In this document: one piece after another, positions 1-9,277 of the stretch | How the letters are laid out: every line of letters starts with the position of its first letter | How positions within the stretch are numbered: position 1 is the first letter of the stretch | Source of the DNA: Shewanella pneumatophori | GTDB taxonomy: Bacteria; Pseudomonadota; Gammaproteobacteria; Enterobacterales; Shewanellaceae | Assembly: GCF_023283895.1 (NCBI RefSeq) | Contig: NZ_JAKILB010000007.1 | Span: forward strand, 62,001-126,000 | Direction of reading: 5' to 3' | DNA: 64,000 nt | Made by a program: the position numbers and the translations under genes | Notes under the pieces: model-generated | The model's database searches: none | Told to the model about the DNA's origin: nothing | Seen by the model: the letters and a program-made list of their open reading frames with translations, nothing else

Positions 1-152
1 TTAGCCATATTTCCGTGATGGGCGACTTTGCGACTTGGCGTGCGACTGAGAGCGGCCATGACTTTGATATGCGTACTTTCCAGGTTGAGTTACGTCCCAA
101 TAAGCCTATTGCCGATCTACGAGTAGGTATGTCGGTGCTATTCACCCTTTAA
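1..152 (+). CDS. HlyD-family secretion adaptor, C-terminal fragment
   Basis: The window opens inside a reading frame whose codons start at position 3 and which ends at TAA 150-152, giving about 49 residues ending in RVGMSVLFTL. A tail reading DFDMRTFQVELRPN...LRVGMSV is typical of the last beta-domain of HlyD/EmrA/YhiI membrane-fusion adaptors, which link an inner-membrane exporter to an outer-membrane channel in the periplasm. The two ABC-2 permease genes that follow after 17 bases support this. The start and most of the protein are outside the window, so the family call rests on a short tail plus context. Confidence 0.7.
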   Translation, partial: SHISVMGDFATWRATESGHDFDMRTFQVELRPNKPIADLRVGMSVLFTL

Positions 153-169
153 GGCAAGAGAGGCAGGCA

Positions 170-1351
170 GTGATAAAGGCGCTAAAGCGAGAGTTTACCG
201 CTCTGCAACACGACCCTTGGCAGTTAGCATTGGTTAGCTATATTCCGCTAATAAGCATTATTGCTCTTTGGTTGCTTTTTAGTGCGGGATTGCCCAGACA
301 GCTCCCTGTAGCAGTAGTTGACTTGGATAATAGCCAAATCAGCCGCGCATTAGCACGGCAACTGCAAGCCAATCCAGTGACTAAGCCGATTAGCTACACA
401 GGGCTACCAAGTGCAGAGGCGGCGATGAAGCAAGGTGAAGTCTATGCATTGCTAGTGCTGCCTTATGGTCTTAAGCGCGATTTACTGACCTCAAAAACAC
501 CAACAATCGATATTCGCTATAACAGCCAGTTTTTACTGGTAGGTAAGCTATTGTCGAGCCAGTTACAAGCGAGCATGGCTGATGGCTTAAAACCCTTAGG
601 TGAGCTTAAGTTGCTTGCTGCTGGTGTGCCTATGGAGCGCGTTGCAGTTAACTTAAGCCCAGTTAGCAGTCAAACAACCGCGTTGTTTAACCGCAACAAT
701 AATTATGTCGGCTTTTTAGTACCGCCAGTATTAATTGCCTTGTTGCAGCTGGTGGCCATGATGGTATTTGCCAATAGCCTTAATCGTGAACTGCGCTGGA
801 ATACCACTAAGCAATGGTATGAGTTAGGTGTCGGCAAAGTGATAGCAGCAAAAATAGCTTTCTATACGCCGCTAGTCTTGCTGCATGGTGGCTTTATTTT
901 AGCGCTAATTTACCTGTATTTAGGCTTGCCTATCGCTGGCAGTATTGCCGTGCTGTTAATTGCTCAAACATTGATGTTGCTTGCGGTATGGCTGATTGTA
1001 TTGACGATTTTCTTCGTGCTAAAAGACAGTGCGCGAGTGATAAGTTTTTGCACCGCAATGTTTGCCCCAGCTTTTGCATTTATGGGAGTAACATTTCCCA
1101 CCCATGAAATGCCAGAGCTTGCCCAATGGTGGCGAGTGATAATGCCAACGAGTCACTATATTGAAACCCATATTGCCGTGGTGAGCTACGGCCAAAGTTT
1201 AATTGCGAGCTTGCCGCAAATGCTTAGTTATTGGGGCTTCTTACTATTGCTTATTCCTATCGTTATTTTTGCTAAGAAGGGCTTTGATGAGCCAGAATTA
1301 GAGGCTTTATCCGCTGCTTCAAAGTCAGCAGCTTTGGTAGAGGAGCAATAG
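170..1351 (+). CDS. ABC-2 type transporter permease (YhhJ/YbhR-like)
   Basis: 393 residues starting at GTG 170 just after an AGGCAGG ribosome site. One membrane segment lies near residues 20-40, followed by a long periplasmic domain (VAVVDLDNSQISR, typical of ABC2_membrane_3 proteins), then about five membrane segments from roughly residue 180 to 370. The protein would be half of an inner-membrane export channel working with the HlyD adaptor upstream and the second permease downstream (1 base between them). No ATPase gene is visible; it could lie upstream of the window. Substrate unknown; drugs or envelope components are usual for the family. Confidence 0.88.
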   Translation: MIKALKREFTALQHDPWQLALVSYIPLISIIALWLLFSAGLPRQLPVAVVDLDNSQISRALARQLQANPVTKPISYTGLPSAEAAMKQGEVYALLVLPYGLKRDLLTSKTPTIDIRYNSQFLLVGKLLSSQLQASMADGLKPLGELKLLAAGVPMERVAVNLSPVSSQTTALFNRNNNYVGFLVPPVLIALLQLVAMMVFANSLNRELRWNTTKQWYELGVGKVIAAKIAFYTPLVLLHGGFILALIYLYLGLPIAGSIAVLLIAQTLMLLAVWLIVLTIFFVLKDSARVISFCTAMFAPAFAFMGVTFPTHEMPELAQWWRVIMPTSHYIETHIAVVSYGQSLIASLPQMLSYWGFLLLLIPIVIFAKKGFDEPELEALSAASKSAALVEEQ

Positions 1352-1352
1352 C

Positions 1353-2489
1353 ATGAGCCTGTTACAACTGATTTGGACCGAGCTTAAAGCTATTCTCGCA
1401 GATAAAACTATCGTTATTACCGTATTTGGCGGCGTGCTGTTTTACTCGATTTTGTATCCACTGCCGTATTTGCATCAAGTACCGACTGAGCAGCAACTTG
1501 TGGTTATTGATCATGATAGATCGTCGCTGAGTCGTCAGTTAGTGCGCCATGCTGATGCCAGCCCAAAAATAGCAGTGATTGCCGAACTAGGCTCTATTGA
1601 TGAAGCAAAGCGCTGGATTGAAACCGGCCGTGCGCACGGTTTGTTAGTGATCCCTGCTAACTTCAGACGCGACTTGCTGTTAGGTAAAGGCGTGACCTTA
1701 AGTTATGGCGGCGATGCCAGTTACTTTTTAATTTACTCGGCAGTGGCGGAAGGGCTGATTTCTGCCGGACTCGATGCGGGTAAAAATATTCAACGTTTAG
1801 GCATGTTAGCCCAAGGTGATAATGCTAAAGCCGTAGAGCAAAGCCTTAATGTCGTTAAGCTTAATAGCATACCTGCGTTTAATCCAAGTTTAGGCTATAC
1901 ACCGTATATTGTGCCGGGACTATTTTTACTTATATTGCATCAAACCTTGTTGATTGGCACAGGTATTTTAGGTGCAAGTCAGTGGAGTCAACGAGGCTAT
2001 TGGCAGCAAGTGACTCCACTCAAACTTGTTTGTGGGCGTATCGCTGCGTTTATGTTGATTTACAGCCTACTAAGCAGCTACTACGTCGGATATTGTTACT
2101 ATTGGTATGACGTTAGCTTACAGGCAAGTATCGGCCGAGTGGCTTTGCTGATGTTACCATTTTTACTGGCTACAACTGCGGCTGGAGTTGCATTTAGCAG
2201 CTTGTTTACCCGCCGAGACTTACCTACCCAAGTGTTATTGCTGATCTCTATGCCGATTTTGTTTGTGTCGGGTTTTGTGTGGCCTACAGCGTTAATTCCT
2301 GAGCCTGTGGTGGCGGTTTCGCAAATCGTACCAGCGGTTCCAGGCATTATGGCTATGTTAGAGTTAAATCAAATGGGTGCATCGTGGCAAAGCATTATGC
2401 CGCAGTGGCTACAATTATGGGCCATGGTAGTTATATTCTTTGCTTTGGCTTATTGGGGCGTATCTAAGCGTTTAAAAGCCATTGTATAG
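1353..2489 (+). CDS. ABC-2 type transporter permease, second subunit
   Basis: 378 residues with the same plan as the preceding gene: a membrane anchor near residues 20-40, a periplasmic domain beginning around QLVVIDHDRSSLSRQLV, and a C-terminal bundle of about five membrane helices (residues ~185-375). The start ATG is one base after the stop of the preceding gene, so the two are almost certainly translated from one message and form a heterodimeric permease. It is the last gene of the export cassette; the strong hairpin at 2623-2658 lies downstream. Confidence 0.88.
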   Translation: MSLLQLIWTELKAILADKTIVITVFGGVLFYSILYPLPYLHQVPTEQQLVVIDHDRSSLSRQLVRHADASPKIAVIAELGSIDEAKRWIETGRAHGLLVIPANFRRDLLLGKGVTLSYGGDASYFLIYSAVAEGLISAGLDAGKNIQRLGMLAQGDNAKAVEQSLNVVKLNSIPAFNPSLGYTPYIVPGLFLLILHQTLLIGTGILGASQWSQRGYWQQVTPLKLVCGRIAAFMLIYSLLSSYYVGYCYYWYDVSLQASIGRVALLMLPFLLATTAAGVAFSSLFTRRDLPTQVLLLISMPILFVSGFVWPTALIPEPVVAVSQIVPAVPGIMAMLELNQMGASWQSIMPQWLQLWAMVVIFFALAYWGVSKRLKAIV

Positions 2490-2514
2490 ACGCTTTATTT
2501 AATAACCCTTTGAT

Positions 2515-2540
2515 GATTATCGAGAGACGATTATCGAGAG
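2515..2540 (+). repeat. 12-base direct repeat
   Basis: GATTATCGAGAG occurs at 2515-2526 and again at 2529-2540, separated by two bases. It lies in the 3' untranslated region of the permease operon. It may be a simple local duplication; no function is evident. Confidence 0.7.
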
Positions 2541-2622
2541 ATTATTTTAAAGCTCATGTCGTAGAGCGTTTTTCTAGATACTTGCAATTGATAGCTGCTC
2601 AAGCTGTGATGAGTAAAGACTA

Positions 2623-2658
2623 AAAAGCCCGTGTTCATTAAGTTGAACACGGGCTTTT
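2623..2658. terminator. Bidirectional terminator between permease operon and Ig-like lipoprotein gene
   Basis: Perfect 15-base inverted repeat with a 6-base loop (arms 2623-2637 and 2644-2658, core AGCCCGTGTTCA). A-run on the left and T-run on the right let it end transcription from both converging genes. Confidence 0.92.
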
Positions 2659-2693
2659 AATATTTAGCGACTAAGTTGTTTTAATTAAAGGCG

Positions 2694-5207
2694 TTAAGGT
2701 GTTGGTGCTGATAGCTCAACGCTAAATGAAATACCAGACTTTATCGCTTTAGGTGTTTCTGACTCAATAGATACTAGGCTGATTTTTGTTGGCTCATCAG
2801 TGCTTGTTGGGTCAATATCATTGGTTAGTACAAAACTAGTGCTGCTACCAACACGGCTATTACGGTTACGAACTTCGTAAGGATCGGCATCAAGTTCACC
2901 TTTACTCGCGGTGGTCGTTACATTTGTGCCTGCTGGCATAATTTGACCCGCGCTATCGAAGAAACGTACATTAAATATTGAGAAACCACCTGCTGGGATT
3001 GCTGCGGTAACAATCTCTTCCGCTTGGCCATCGCTATAAATAAGGGTGCCATCTTGATGGATTTCAAAATGTGCATCAGAGCCCGACATAGTCATGATCA
3101 ATGCTTTACGGATATAAGTCTTATTAGCTTGGCCTTCACCACATAAGCTACCAGTGCACTGCGGGCCATTAAACTTGCCGTCAGCACCTTTATACTCAGA
3201 GCTTGAGCCGGTATTAAAATACGGCTCGCCTGCTGAATGTGAAAATGACTCATCATCATCACGGAAGGCGTCACCTAAATCGCTAAACCCTTTAGGGTGG
3301 TAGGTTTCGATATCCATACCATTACCTGTGCATGGCGTTGGAAGTCCCGTTTGTTTGTCTATGCAAGCATTTGTAATCGCGCCGCCATCTGCATCATCAA
3401 AGATATTATTACCGTTAGTATCAAAGAAGGTTTCATGGCCCAAGGCATAAGCGAGGACTGTGATGCGATGATCTGGCACACGTGGATCTGCAGAAGTCCA
3501 TTCAACACTACAAGTACCGTTTATTGTGGCGCAACTTGGCTGAATTTGGCCACCTTCAGAGGTGAAGTTAATGGTAGTGTCATCAGGTGCTGGGTTACCA
3601 AAACTGTCTGATGCATACGCGGTAATTGTGGCTTTTTCGCCGTCGTGTGAATCTGCTTCAGGGTTTAACAAGCTGCTCGATAAACTAAAGCCTAGCTGCT
3701 GCGGTAAACCAGTATTAATAGTGAGCTGTTCTGACTGGGTAGTTACTGACTCGCCATTGGCCGTTGCTGTTGCTAATACGCGCACTGGTGTTGGCATAGT
3801 GCCTGAAAGTATAGTCGCGCTAACTAGGCCTGCGGAATTACTGGTGTTGCTGCTATCTGTGAGCGTAATGCCGCCTACGGTGGTATCAAGCGAGAAATCA
3901 ACATCTTGCTGCGCAATAGGCTGGCCATTAGCATCAGCTACTTTAAAGGTAATTAGTGATGATTCACTTGAGCCTGTGCCGCCAGCACCTTTAATGCGGA
4001 TTGAAGTTGGTTCGGCAGAGATAAAGCTCAAATTCGCTAAAGTTTGGCTTGCTAATGAGAAATCTAAAGTGGCAGAAACAGTTTGATTACCAGCAATTAC
4101 CGAAGCGGTAATTTGATCATCACGCTCGCTGTTACCGCTACAACTAGTGTTTTGGAAGGTTGAGCTAGCTGTACCTGAAAGCGTAGTTACTGGTGAATCG
4201 ATGCTAGCATTATTACTCAATACGCAGCTTGAGCTAAATGTCACACTGGTAGGTGTTTGTAGGCGAGTGTAACTACCATCTTCATTTTTAGTTGCGACAT
4301 CAGCGGTTACACCAAATGTACCGCCAGCACTGACAGTTTTATCATCTGGTAAGGTGGTTGCAAGTTGGTTTTCTGTAAAGCTGCCATCAGTTGCAAAATG
4401 ACCGATAACAATTACGCCATCGTCACTAACGGCATCTTTTGCGAGTACTTCATACAAACCAGAGCTTTGATAAGTGATACCGTCGCTTTCTAATGTGACA
4501 GAGAAGTTTGCTGCGCCAAGCTCGCTATCGCTTGCTGTGTAACTCACTTGGGCAATACCGTTGTCTTTAGTCAGAGCAGAGCTTGGATTTAGGCTGGCGT
4601 TACCCGCTGTAAAGCTTGCCATCTTACCTGCTATGCCTTGGCCTTGTTCATCTAAAAACTGTGCTTGTAGCTGTACCGTTTCTTCAGCTTTAAATTGAGT
4701 CACGACTTGAGTGCCATTAATGATTGCACTGTTGAGAGTAAATTTAGGTTCTGATGGCTCGCTGCTAGAGGTGAACTCAAAATTGCGTGTTGCAGTGGCC
4801 GTGTTGTCACCTTCGCTGAAATCTGCTGTAAGAGTGCCGGCACCTTCAGCGCCAGCGCTGTTACTAACAATGATTTCTGCTTGGCCATTATCGTTAGTTA
4901 ACTTGGTGCTTACTGATAGCTCACCAAAGCTGCTGGAAAAGCTAATCAGTTTACCGCTGCGATTGCTATTATCTTGTTTTAGTTGGGCTACCGCACAAAA
5001 AGCGCCATTAGCGTCAAAACTTAATGAATTGGTTGGTTCAGCACAAGCACCATTAACAACGGTCTTGTAACTTAAAGATAGGCTGTAGGTGCCGCCGTTG
5101 TCGGTATCGCTGCTGCCATCTGATGAGCCATTACAGCCACTGATTAATGATAGGCAAAGAAAAGATAAAGGCAGAGTGGCCAGTGTGTGGGGCAGACGCA
5201 TGTGCAT
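2694..5207 (-). CDS. Large lipoprotein with Ig-like (Big_1/invasin-type) repeats
   Basis: 837 residues. The N-terminus has a lipoprotein signal peptide with lipobox LISGC near residues 21-25, so it should be lipid-anchored in the envelope. The rest is beta-rich, Thr/Ser-rich sequence with several ~100-residue Ig-like units; phrases such as DNGIAQVSYTAS, NSAGLVSATI and FTSEGGQIQPSC match bacterial Ig-like domain 1 as in invasin/intimin. Around the middle-to-C-terminal third is DTNGNNIFDDADGG, resembling an EF-hand or dockerin-type calcium loop. No enzyme motif is seen. Likely a surface or periplasmic adhesion/structural protein; the exact role is unknown. It is a single gene with its own terminator downstream. 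Confidence 0.85.
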   Translation of the reverse strand: MHMRLPHTLATLPLSFLCLSLISGCNGSSDGSSDTDNGGTYSLSLSYKTVVNGACAEPTNSLSFDANGAFCAVAQLKQDNSNRSGKLISFSSSFGELSVSTKLTNDNGQAEIIVSNSAGAEGAGTLTADFSEGDNTATATRNFEFTSSSEPSEPKFTLNSAIINGTQVVTQFKAEETVQLQAQFLDEQGQGIAGKMASFTAGNASLNPSSALTKDNGIAQVSYTASDSELGAANFSVTLESDGITYQSSGLYEVLAKDAVSDDGVIVIGHFATDGSFTENQLATTLPDDKTVSAGGTFGVTADVATKNEDGSYTRLQTPTSVTFSSSCVLSNNASIDSPVTTLSGTASSTFQNTSCSGNSERDDQITASVIAGNQTVSATLDFSLASQTLANLSFISAEPTSIRIKGAGGTGSSESSLITFKVADANGQPIAQQDVDFSLDTTVGGITLTDSSNTSNSAGLVSATILSGTMPTPVRVLATATANGESVTTQSEQLTINTGLPQQLGFSLSSSLLNPEADSHDGEKATITAYASDSFGNPAPDDTTINFTSEGGQIQPSCATINGTCSVEWTSADPRVPDHRITVLAYALGHETFFDTNGNNIFDDADGGAITNACIDKQTGLPTPCTGNGMDIETYHPKGFSDLGDAFRDDDESFSHSAGEPYFNTGSSSEYKGADGKFNGPQCTGSLCGEGQANKTYIRKALIMTMSGSDAHFEIHQDGTLIYSDGQAEEIVTAAIPAGGFSIFNVRFFDSAGQIMPAGTNVTTTASKGELDADPYEVRNRNSRVGSSTSFVLTNDIDPTSTDEPTKISLVSIESETPKAIKSGISFSVELSAPTP

Positions 5208-5267
5208 ATTCCTTGTGCTGCAAATTTGTACTGGATTCTAGGCGGGGCTTTATTGGTATAAACAAAT

Positions 5268-5305
5268 AAAAAAGCTCCCTAAGTCAGTTAAAGACTTAAA
5301 GAGCT
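5268..5305 (-). terminator. Terminator downstream of darP
   Basis: Read on the minus strand, AGCTC ... TTAAGTC / GACTTA ... GGAGCT forms an imperfect stem followed by six T residues. It lies just past the stop of the DarP gene. Confidence 0.8.
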
Positions 5306-5346
5306 ATTGTGTAGATATATAGCGATGATGTCTATATTTGTAACGA

Positions 5347-5889
5347 TTAATCTTTGATCTCGTTACGTAAATACTTACTTAATTCTTTAGCTGTCTTCGA
5401 CGCAGCGATATCTGCGTTTTTAGATAGCTCTTTTTTGGTTTGACGAACTAGCTGACGCAGTTTTTGGCGGTCAAACTCAGGGTGCTGCTCAACTAAGTCT
5501 TGTACTGCTGAGTCACCTTCAGCAATTAGCTGATCGCGAGTCTTGTCTGCAACATTAGTTTTAGCACTTTCGTTGCTGTTTTGGTTCAGTACGTTTTTTA
5601 ATGCAACCTCAAGTTCTTCAAGGTCAACATAGCGCATTAGTTTACCAATGTACTGAATGTGGCGACGGTAGGCTTCGGTATTAATTTTGATAGTTTTAGC
5701 TTTCAAAATATTATCAAAAAGCGTTTCATCTAAATCTAGCTTTTGCACTTGGCTTTTACTAAGTGCGACTAGCTTTTTGCCGTATTCCTGATAAATAGCG
5801 ATTTCGCGTTTTACGTCCGCTCTACTTTCGTAGTTATCATCTTGGTCATAGGGCTGGTGGAAGTGCTCTGAGTCACCGACAATCTTCAT
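5347..5889 (-). CDS. darP: Ribosome biogenesis factor DarP (YjgA, DUF615)
   Basis: 180 residues, the family's usual length. The sequence reads as YjgA throughout: an N-terminal SRADVKREIAIYQEYGKKLVAL block, then LDETLFDNILKAKTIK, then RRHIQYIGKLMR, and a basic helical C-terminus with RQKLRQLVRQTKKE. DarP is a cytoplasmic protein that associates with late 50S ribosomal precursors. Divergently transcribed from pmbA, a neighbour arrangement common in gammaproteobacteria. The ATG start and hairpin terminator bracket a monocistronic unit. Confidence 0.95.
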   Translation of the reverse strand: MKIVGDSEHFHQPYDQDDNYESRADVKREIAIYQEYGKKLVALSKSQVQKLDLDETLFDNILKAKTIKINTEAYRRHIQYIGKLMRYVDLEELEVALKNVLNQNSNESAKTNVADKTRDQLIAEGDSAVQDLVEQHPEFDRQKLRQLVRQTKKELSKNADIAASKTAKELSKYLRNEIKD

Positions 5890-6074
5890 ATCTAAAAATC
5901 TCTTACAAATTCTGTGCTAATAATAACATCTAAACTTGCTTATTTCCTTTCCTATTTTTGTCTGTAATAGCCTTTATGGCGGCTTTTAGTCGCTGGTTGG
6001 CTGATATTTTTTTGCTCAACATGGTGATTGAGCTAGTTGCGGCGGGATTATTTAATGAGATTGGCATTTGGGTT

Positions 6075-6083
6075 TGTTATGCT
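6075..6083 (+). promoter_or_regulatory. Extended -10 promoter element for pmbA
   Basis: TGTTATGCT matches the extended -10 form TGnTATnnT and lies 33 bases before the GTG start of pmbA. No good -35 is present, as expected for this promoter class. Predicted by eye only. Confidence 0.45.
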
Positions 6084-6115
6084 AGCGCCATTGCCGATAA
6101 ATAAAGAGTAGAACT

Positions 6116-7456
6116 GTGTCTTCACCTAGCATTGATATTGAATTAGATTCCTTGAAAGATGCCGTTTCGATGGCGCTGGAATATGCAAAAACATTAGGTA
6201 CTTCTGGTGCTGAAGTTGCGATTAGTAAGCAGCAAGGCTTGTCTGTTTCAACCCGCATGAAAGAAGTTGAAACCGTGGAGTTTAATAAAGATGGTGCCCT
6301 AGGGATTACTGTTTTTAGAGATGGCTGTAAAGGTAGCTCATCGACCTCTGATTTAAGCAAAGCTGCCATTGAGCAAGCTGTTAAAGCTGCTGATGACATT
6401 GCTCGTTTTACTTCGGCTGATCCGTTTAATGGTTTGGCTGAAAAGTCGTTAATGGCGACACAATTTCCAGACCTTGATTTATACCACCCTGAAGATATCT
6501 CACCTGAAGAGTTAACTCGCCTTGCAGTATTAGCTGAAGAAGCAGCTCTAGATACAGATAAGCGCGTACAAACATCTGACGGTGCCAGCGCTAACGCACA
6601 CTCTAGCGTAAAGGTTTACGGTAACAGCCACGGCTTTTTAAATGGCTTTTGCAGTTCTCGTTATAGTTTAAGTTGTGTGGCTATTGGTGAGCACGAAGGT
6701 GGCATGCAGCGTGATTACGATTATACGGTTGCGCGCAAGTTTAGCGATATGGCTGCACCTGAGATTATTGGCCGTAAAGCGGCTGAGAAAACGGCAGGTC
6801 GTTTAGGCGGACGCAAGATTGCTACTACCCAGTTACCAGTGCTGTTTTCGCCTGAAATTGCTACAGGTTTAATGGGGCATTTAGTTGGTGCGATAAGTGG
6901 TGGCAGCTTATACCGTAAGTCGAGCTTTTTACTCGACGCGATAGATACTCAGGTTTTTCCTGACTGGTTTAGTATTCATGAAGATCCTTTGTTAGTTGGT
7001 GCGCTTGCAAGCTCTGCATACGACAGTGAAGGCGTAGCGACACAAGCACGGGATATTATCGATAATGGTCGTTTAGCGACTTACCTGTTAACGAGTTATT
7101 CTGCGCGTAAGCTTGGGCTGACGAACACTGGCCATGCTGGTGGTATTTATAACTGGACACTATCGACAACAGGACAAACCTTTGACCAGCTAGTTAAAGA
7201 GATGGGCACAGGCTTAATCGTGACCGAGGTGATGGGCCAAGGTGTGAACACAGTGACTGGCGATTACTCTCGTGGCGCTGCTGGTTTCTATGTCGAAAAT
7301 GGGGTTATCTTGTATCCAGTTGAAGAGATCACCATTGCAGGTAATCTGAAGGATATGTACCAGAATATCGTTGCCGTGGCTAAAGATCGCGATCTGCGTT
7401 CATCAATCCGCACTGGCGGTATCTTGATGGACAAGATGAAGATTGCTGGTAACTAA
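6116..7456 (+). CDS. pmbA: Metalloprotease-related protein PmbA/TldE
   Basis: 446 residues, full length for the family, starting at GTG 6116. PmbA (TldE) pairs with TldD, encoded elsewhere, to form a cytoplasmic protease complex known for microcin B17 maturation and CcdA degradation. Visible family features are VEFNKDGALGITVF near residue 55, the C-terminal NTVTGDYSRGAAGFYVENG block and the final GGILMDKMKIAGN. PmbA itself lacks the HExxxH zinc motif of TldD, and none is seen here. Monocistronic, with a hairpin terminator 40 bases downstream. Confidence 0.96.
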   Translation: MSSPSIDIELDSLKDAVSMALEYAKTLGTSGAEVAISKQQGLSVSTRMKEVETVEFNKDGALGITVFRDGCKGSSSTSDLSKAAIEQAVKAADDIARFTSADPFNGLAEKSLMATQFPDLDLYHPEDISPEELTRLAVLAEEAALDTDKRVQTSDGASANAHSSVKVYGNSHGFLNGFCSSRYSLSCVAIGEHEGGMQRDYDYTVARKFSDMAAPEIIGRKAAEKTAGRLGGRKIATTQLPVLFSPEIATGLMGHLVGAISGGSLYRKSSFLLDAIDTQVFPDWFSIHEDPLLVGALASSAYDSEGVATQARDIIDNGRLATYLLTSYSARKLGLTNTGHAGGIYNWTLSTTGQTFDQLVKEMGTGLIVTEVMGQGVNTVTGDYSRGAAGFYVENGVILYPVEEITIAGNLKDMYQNIVAVAKDRDLRSSIRTGGILMDKMKIAGN

Positions 7457-7498
7457 GCTAAGCGTTATGCAGACTTGATCTGCAAATGACAACCAATG

Positions 7499-7523
7499 AG
7501 GCTTCCTAAGGGAAGCCTTTTTT
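7499..7523 (+). terminator. Terminator after pmbA
   Basis: AGGCTTCC-TAAG-GGAAGCCT stem with a run of T residues immediately after. Confidence 0.92.
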
Positions 7524-7622
7524 ATATCTGAAATTTGTGAGCAGGTAACCTTGAGTAAAAATAGCGACTAGCGAATCTAAAACTTAGAAGCCAGATAAAA
7601 ATTTCATCAGCAAGCTTGTTTA

Positions 7623-7668
7623 TATGAAAAAACGTATATATTATTTGCCGCATATTCACTTTTTCATA
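7623..7668 (+). promoter_or_regulatory. Candidate ArsR operator/promoter region
   Basis: Upstream of arsR, TATGAAAAA (7623-7631) and TTTTTCATA (7660-7668) form widely spaced perfect inverted arms around an AT-rich stretch with TATATT (7636-7641). ArsR-type repressors commonly bind dyads overlapping their own promoter. The spacing is larger than for a single dimer site, so the arms may be two half-operators. Confidence 0.4.
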
Positions 7669-7691
7669 CTTAGTTAATTTGTCGAGAATTG

Positions 7692-8039
7692 ATGATGACA
7701 CCTTTAACCTTTTTTAAAGCACTAGCTGATGACACCAGAATGCGCAGTTTACTGCTTATTCAAGCTGAGTCAGAACTTTGTGTTTGCGAGTTGATGGCAG
7801 CGCTTGATGAGATCCAACCAAAGGTCTCGCGTCATTTAGCCCAGCTTAGAAAGCTTGGGTTATTGGTTGACCGTCGTCAGGGACAGTGGGTTTTTTATAG
7901 TATTAATCCGCAGTTACCGAGTTGGGCAAATGAAATTTTACAGACTTTGGCTAAGGATGAAGCCGAACTTATTGGTGGGAATTTAACTAATCTGGGACAG
8001 ATGGGCGATCGCCCTGAAAGAGTTAAACACTGCTGCTAA
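7692..8039 (+). CDS. arsR: ArsR-family arsenical-responsive repressor
   Basis: About 115 residues forming a winged-helix domain. The metal-binding motif ELCVCEL (Cys30, Cys32 when counted from ATG 7692) at the start of the DNA-recognition region is that of classical As(III)-sensing ArsR, and QPKVSRHLAQLRKLGLL is the recognition helix. The C-terminus ends in CC, possibly further thiol ligands. A TTG at 7689 and ATGs at 7692 and 7695 are all possible starts; the CGAGA at 7684-7688 favours one of the ATGs. First gene of the arsenic cluster; it would repress the cluster until arsenite binds. Confidence 0.93.
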   Translation: MMTPLTFFKALADDTRMRSLLLIQAESELCVCELMAALDEIQPKVSRHLAQLRKLGLLVDRRQGQWVFYSINPQLPSWANEILQTLAKDEAELIGGNLTNLGQMGDRPERVKHCC

Positions 8040-8096
8040 CCTTTAAAGCTAACTCAAGTCGGGTTAACGAAATTTTGTGCTAATAGGCTAAATATC

Positions 8097-9131
8097 ATGG
8101 GTATTTTTGAACGTTATTTAAGTGTTTGGGTAGGTCTGGCAATTTTAGCTGGTGTATTTTTGGGTAACTTAGCACCTGATACATTTGCCGTGGTTGCTGG
8201 GCTTGAATATGCCCATGTTAACTTTGTAATTGCGGTGCTTATTTGGGTAATGATTTATCCAATGATGGTACAAATCGATTTTTCTGCAGTGAAAGATGTG
8301 GGGAAAAGTCCGAAAGGCTTAGTACTGACATTAGTCATAAACTGGTTGATTAAGCCGTTTACTATGGCTGCACTTGGCTGGTTATTCTTTAAAGTATTCT
8401 TTGTTGATTTTGTTGACCCACAGACAGCGAGTGAATACATAGCGGGTATGATTTTACTGGGTGTTGCGCCTTGTACAGCAATGGTCTTTGTGTGGAGTCA
8501 GTTAACCAAAGGTGACCCTAACTACACACTAGTTCAAGTATCAGTAAACGATCTTATTATGGTGGTAGCGTTCGCGCCAATCACGGCACTGTTACTTGGT
8601 GTTAGTGATATCCAAGTGCCGTGGGCGACATTACTTTCATCTGTTGGCCTGTATGTTGTGTTGCCGTTAGTTGCTGGTGTTATCACCCGCTATATGCTGC
8701 AGAAAAAAGGTGACGATAGCCAGGTCAATGCATTTGTGGCTAAGTTAAAGCCATGGTCGATGATAGGCTTGCTTGCAACTGTGGTACTGCTATTTGGTTT
8801 TCAGGCTGAAACCATTATTGCCGAGCCACAAAATATTGCTCTGATTGCGATTCCGTTATTGATCCAAACTTACGGTATCTTCTTCATTGCATTTTATGCA
8901 GCAAAAAAAATGAAGTTAACCCATAAAGTTGCGGCGCCAGCATGCATGATTGCAACATCAAACTTCTTTGAGCTTGCGGTTGCAGTGGCTATTTCATTAT
9001 TTGGTTTACACTCTGGTGCTGCATTAGCAACAGTGGTTGGCGTGTTAGTTGAGGTGCCGGTGATGTTGTCTTTAGTGGCAATAGCTAACCGCAGTCGCCA
9101 TATGTTTGCCGAAGACGAAGCAAGCAGCTAA
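8097..9131 (+). CDS. acr3: ACR3-family arsenite efflux transporter
   Basis: 344 residues with about ten membrane segments. N-terminal [20 protein letters not shown] and the block [20 protein letters not shown], containing the conserved Cys126 needed for arsenite transport in characterised ACR3 proteins, identify the family; it is not the unrelated ArsB antiporter fold. It exports As(OH)3 across the inner membrane driven by the proton gradient. Separated from arsR by 57 bases and followed by the GAPDH and arsJ genes in the same direction. Confidence 0.95.
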   Translation: MGIFERYLSVWVGLAILAGVFLGNLAPDTFAVVAGLEYAHVNFVIAVLIWVMIYPMMVQIDFSAVKDVGKSPKGLVLTLVINWLIKPFTMAALGWLFFKVFFVDFVDPQTASEYIAGMILLGVAPCTAMVFVWSQLTKGDPNYTLVQVSVNDLIMVVAFAPITALLLGVSDIQVPWATLLSSVGLYVVLPLVAGVITRYMLQKKGDDSQVNAFVAKLKPWSMIGLLATVVLLFGFQAETIIAEPQNIALIAIPLLIQTYGIFFIAFYAAKKMKLTHKVAAPACMIATSNFFELAVAVAISLFGLHSGAALATVVGVLVEVPVMLSLVAIANRSRHMFAEDEASS

Positions 9132-9152
9132 GTAGTTTTAATAAGACCATTG

Positions 9153-9180
9153 CTGCAAGTGATAAGTGTCATACTTGCAG
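9153..9180 (+). other. Hairpin between acr3 and the GAPDH gene
   Basis: CTGCAAGT (9153-9160) and ACTTGCAG (9173-9180) form a perfect 8-base stem with a 12-base loop, without a T-run. It could be an RNA stability or processing element within the ars message, or an operator. Confidence 0.6.
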
Positions 9181-9277
9181 TATTAACCCTGTAACGGGAT
9201 GAATGTATTCTTAGTTATACAAACTAGATTTAAGCAATAACAGTTAACTTAAACTCAGAACAGATTAAGAGACGACT

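Noticed and set aside
3562..4086. Long plus-strand frame inside the Ig-like lipoprotein gene
   Set aside because: Antisense to a well-supported gene; no signal, motif or ribosome site of its own.
5973..6104. 43-codon open frame upstream of pmbA
   Set aside because: It runs through the extended -10 promoter of pmbA, has no convincing ribosome site and its product resembles no known peptide.
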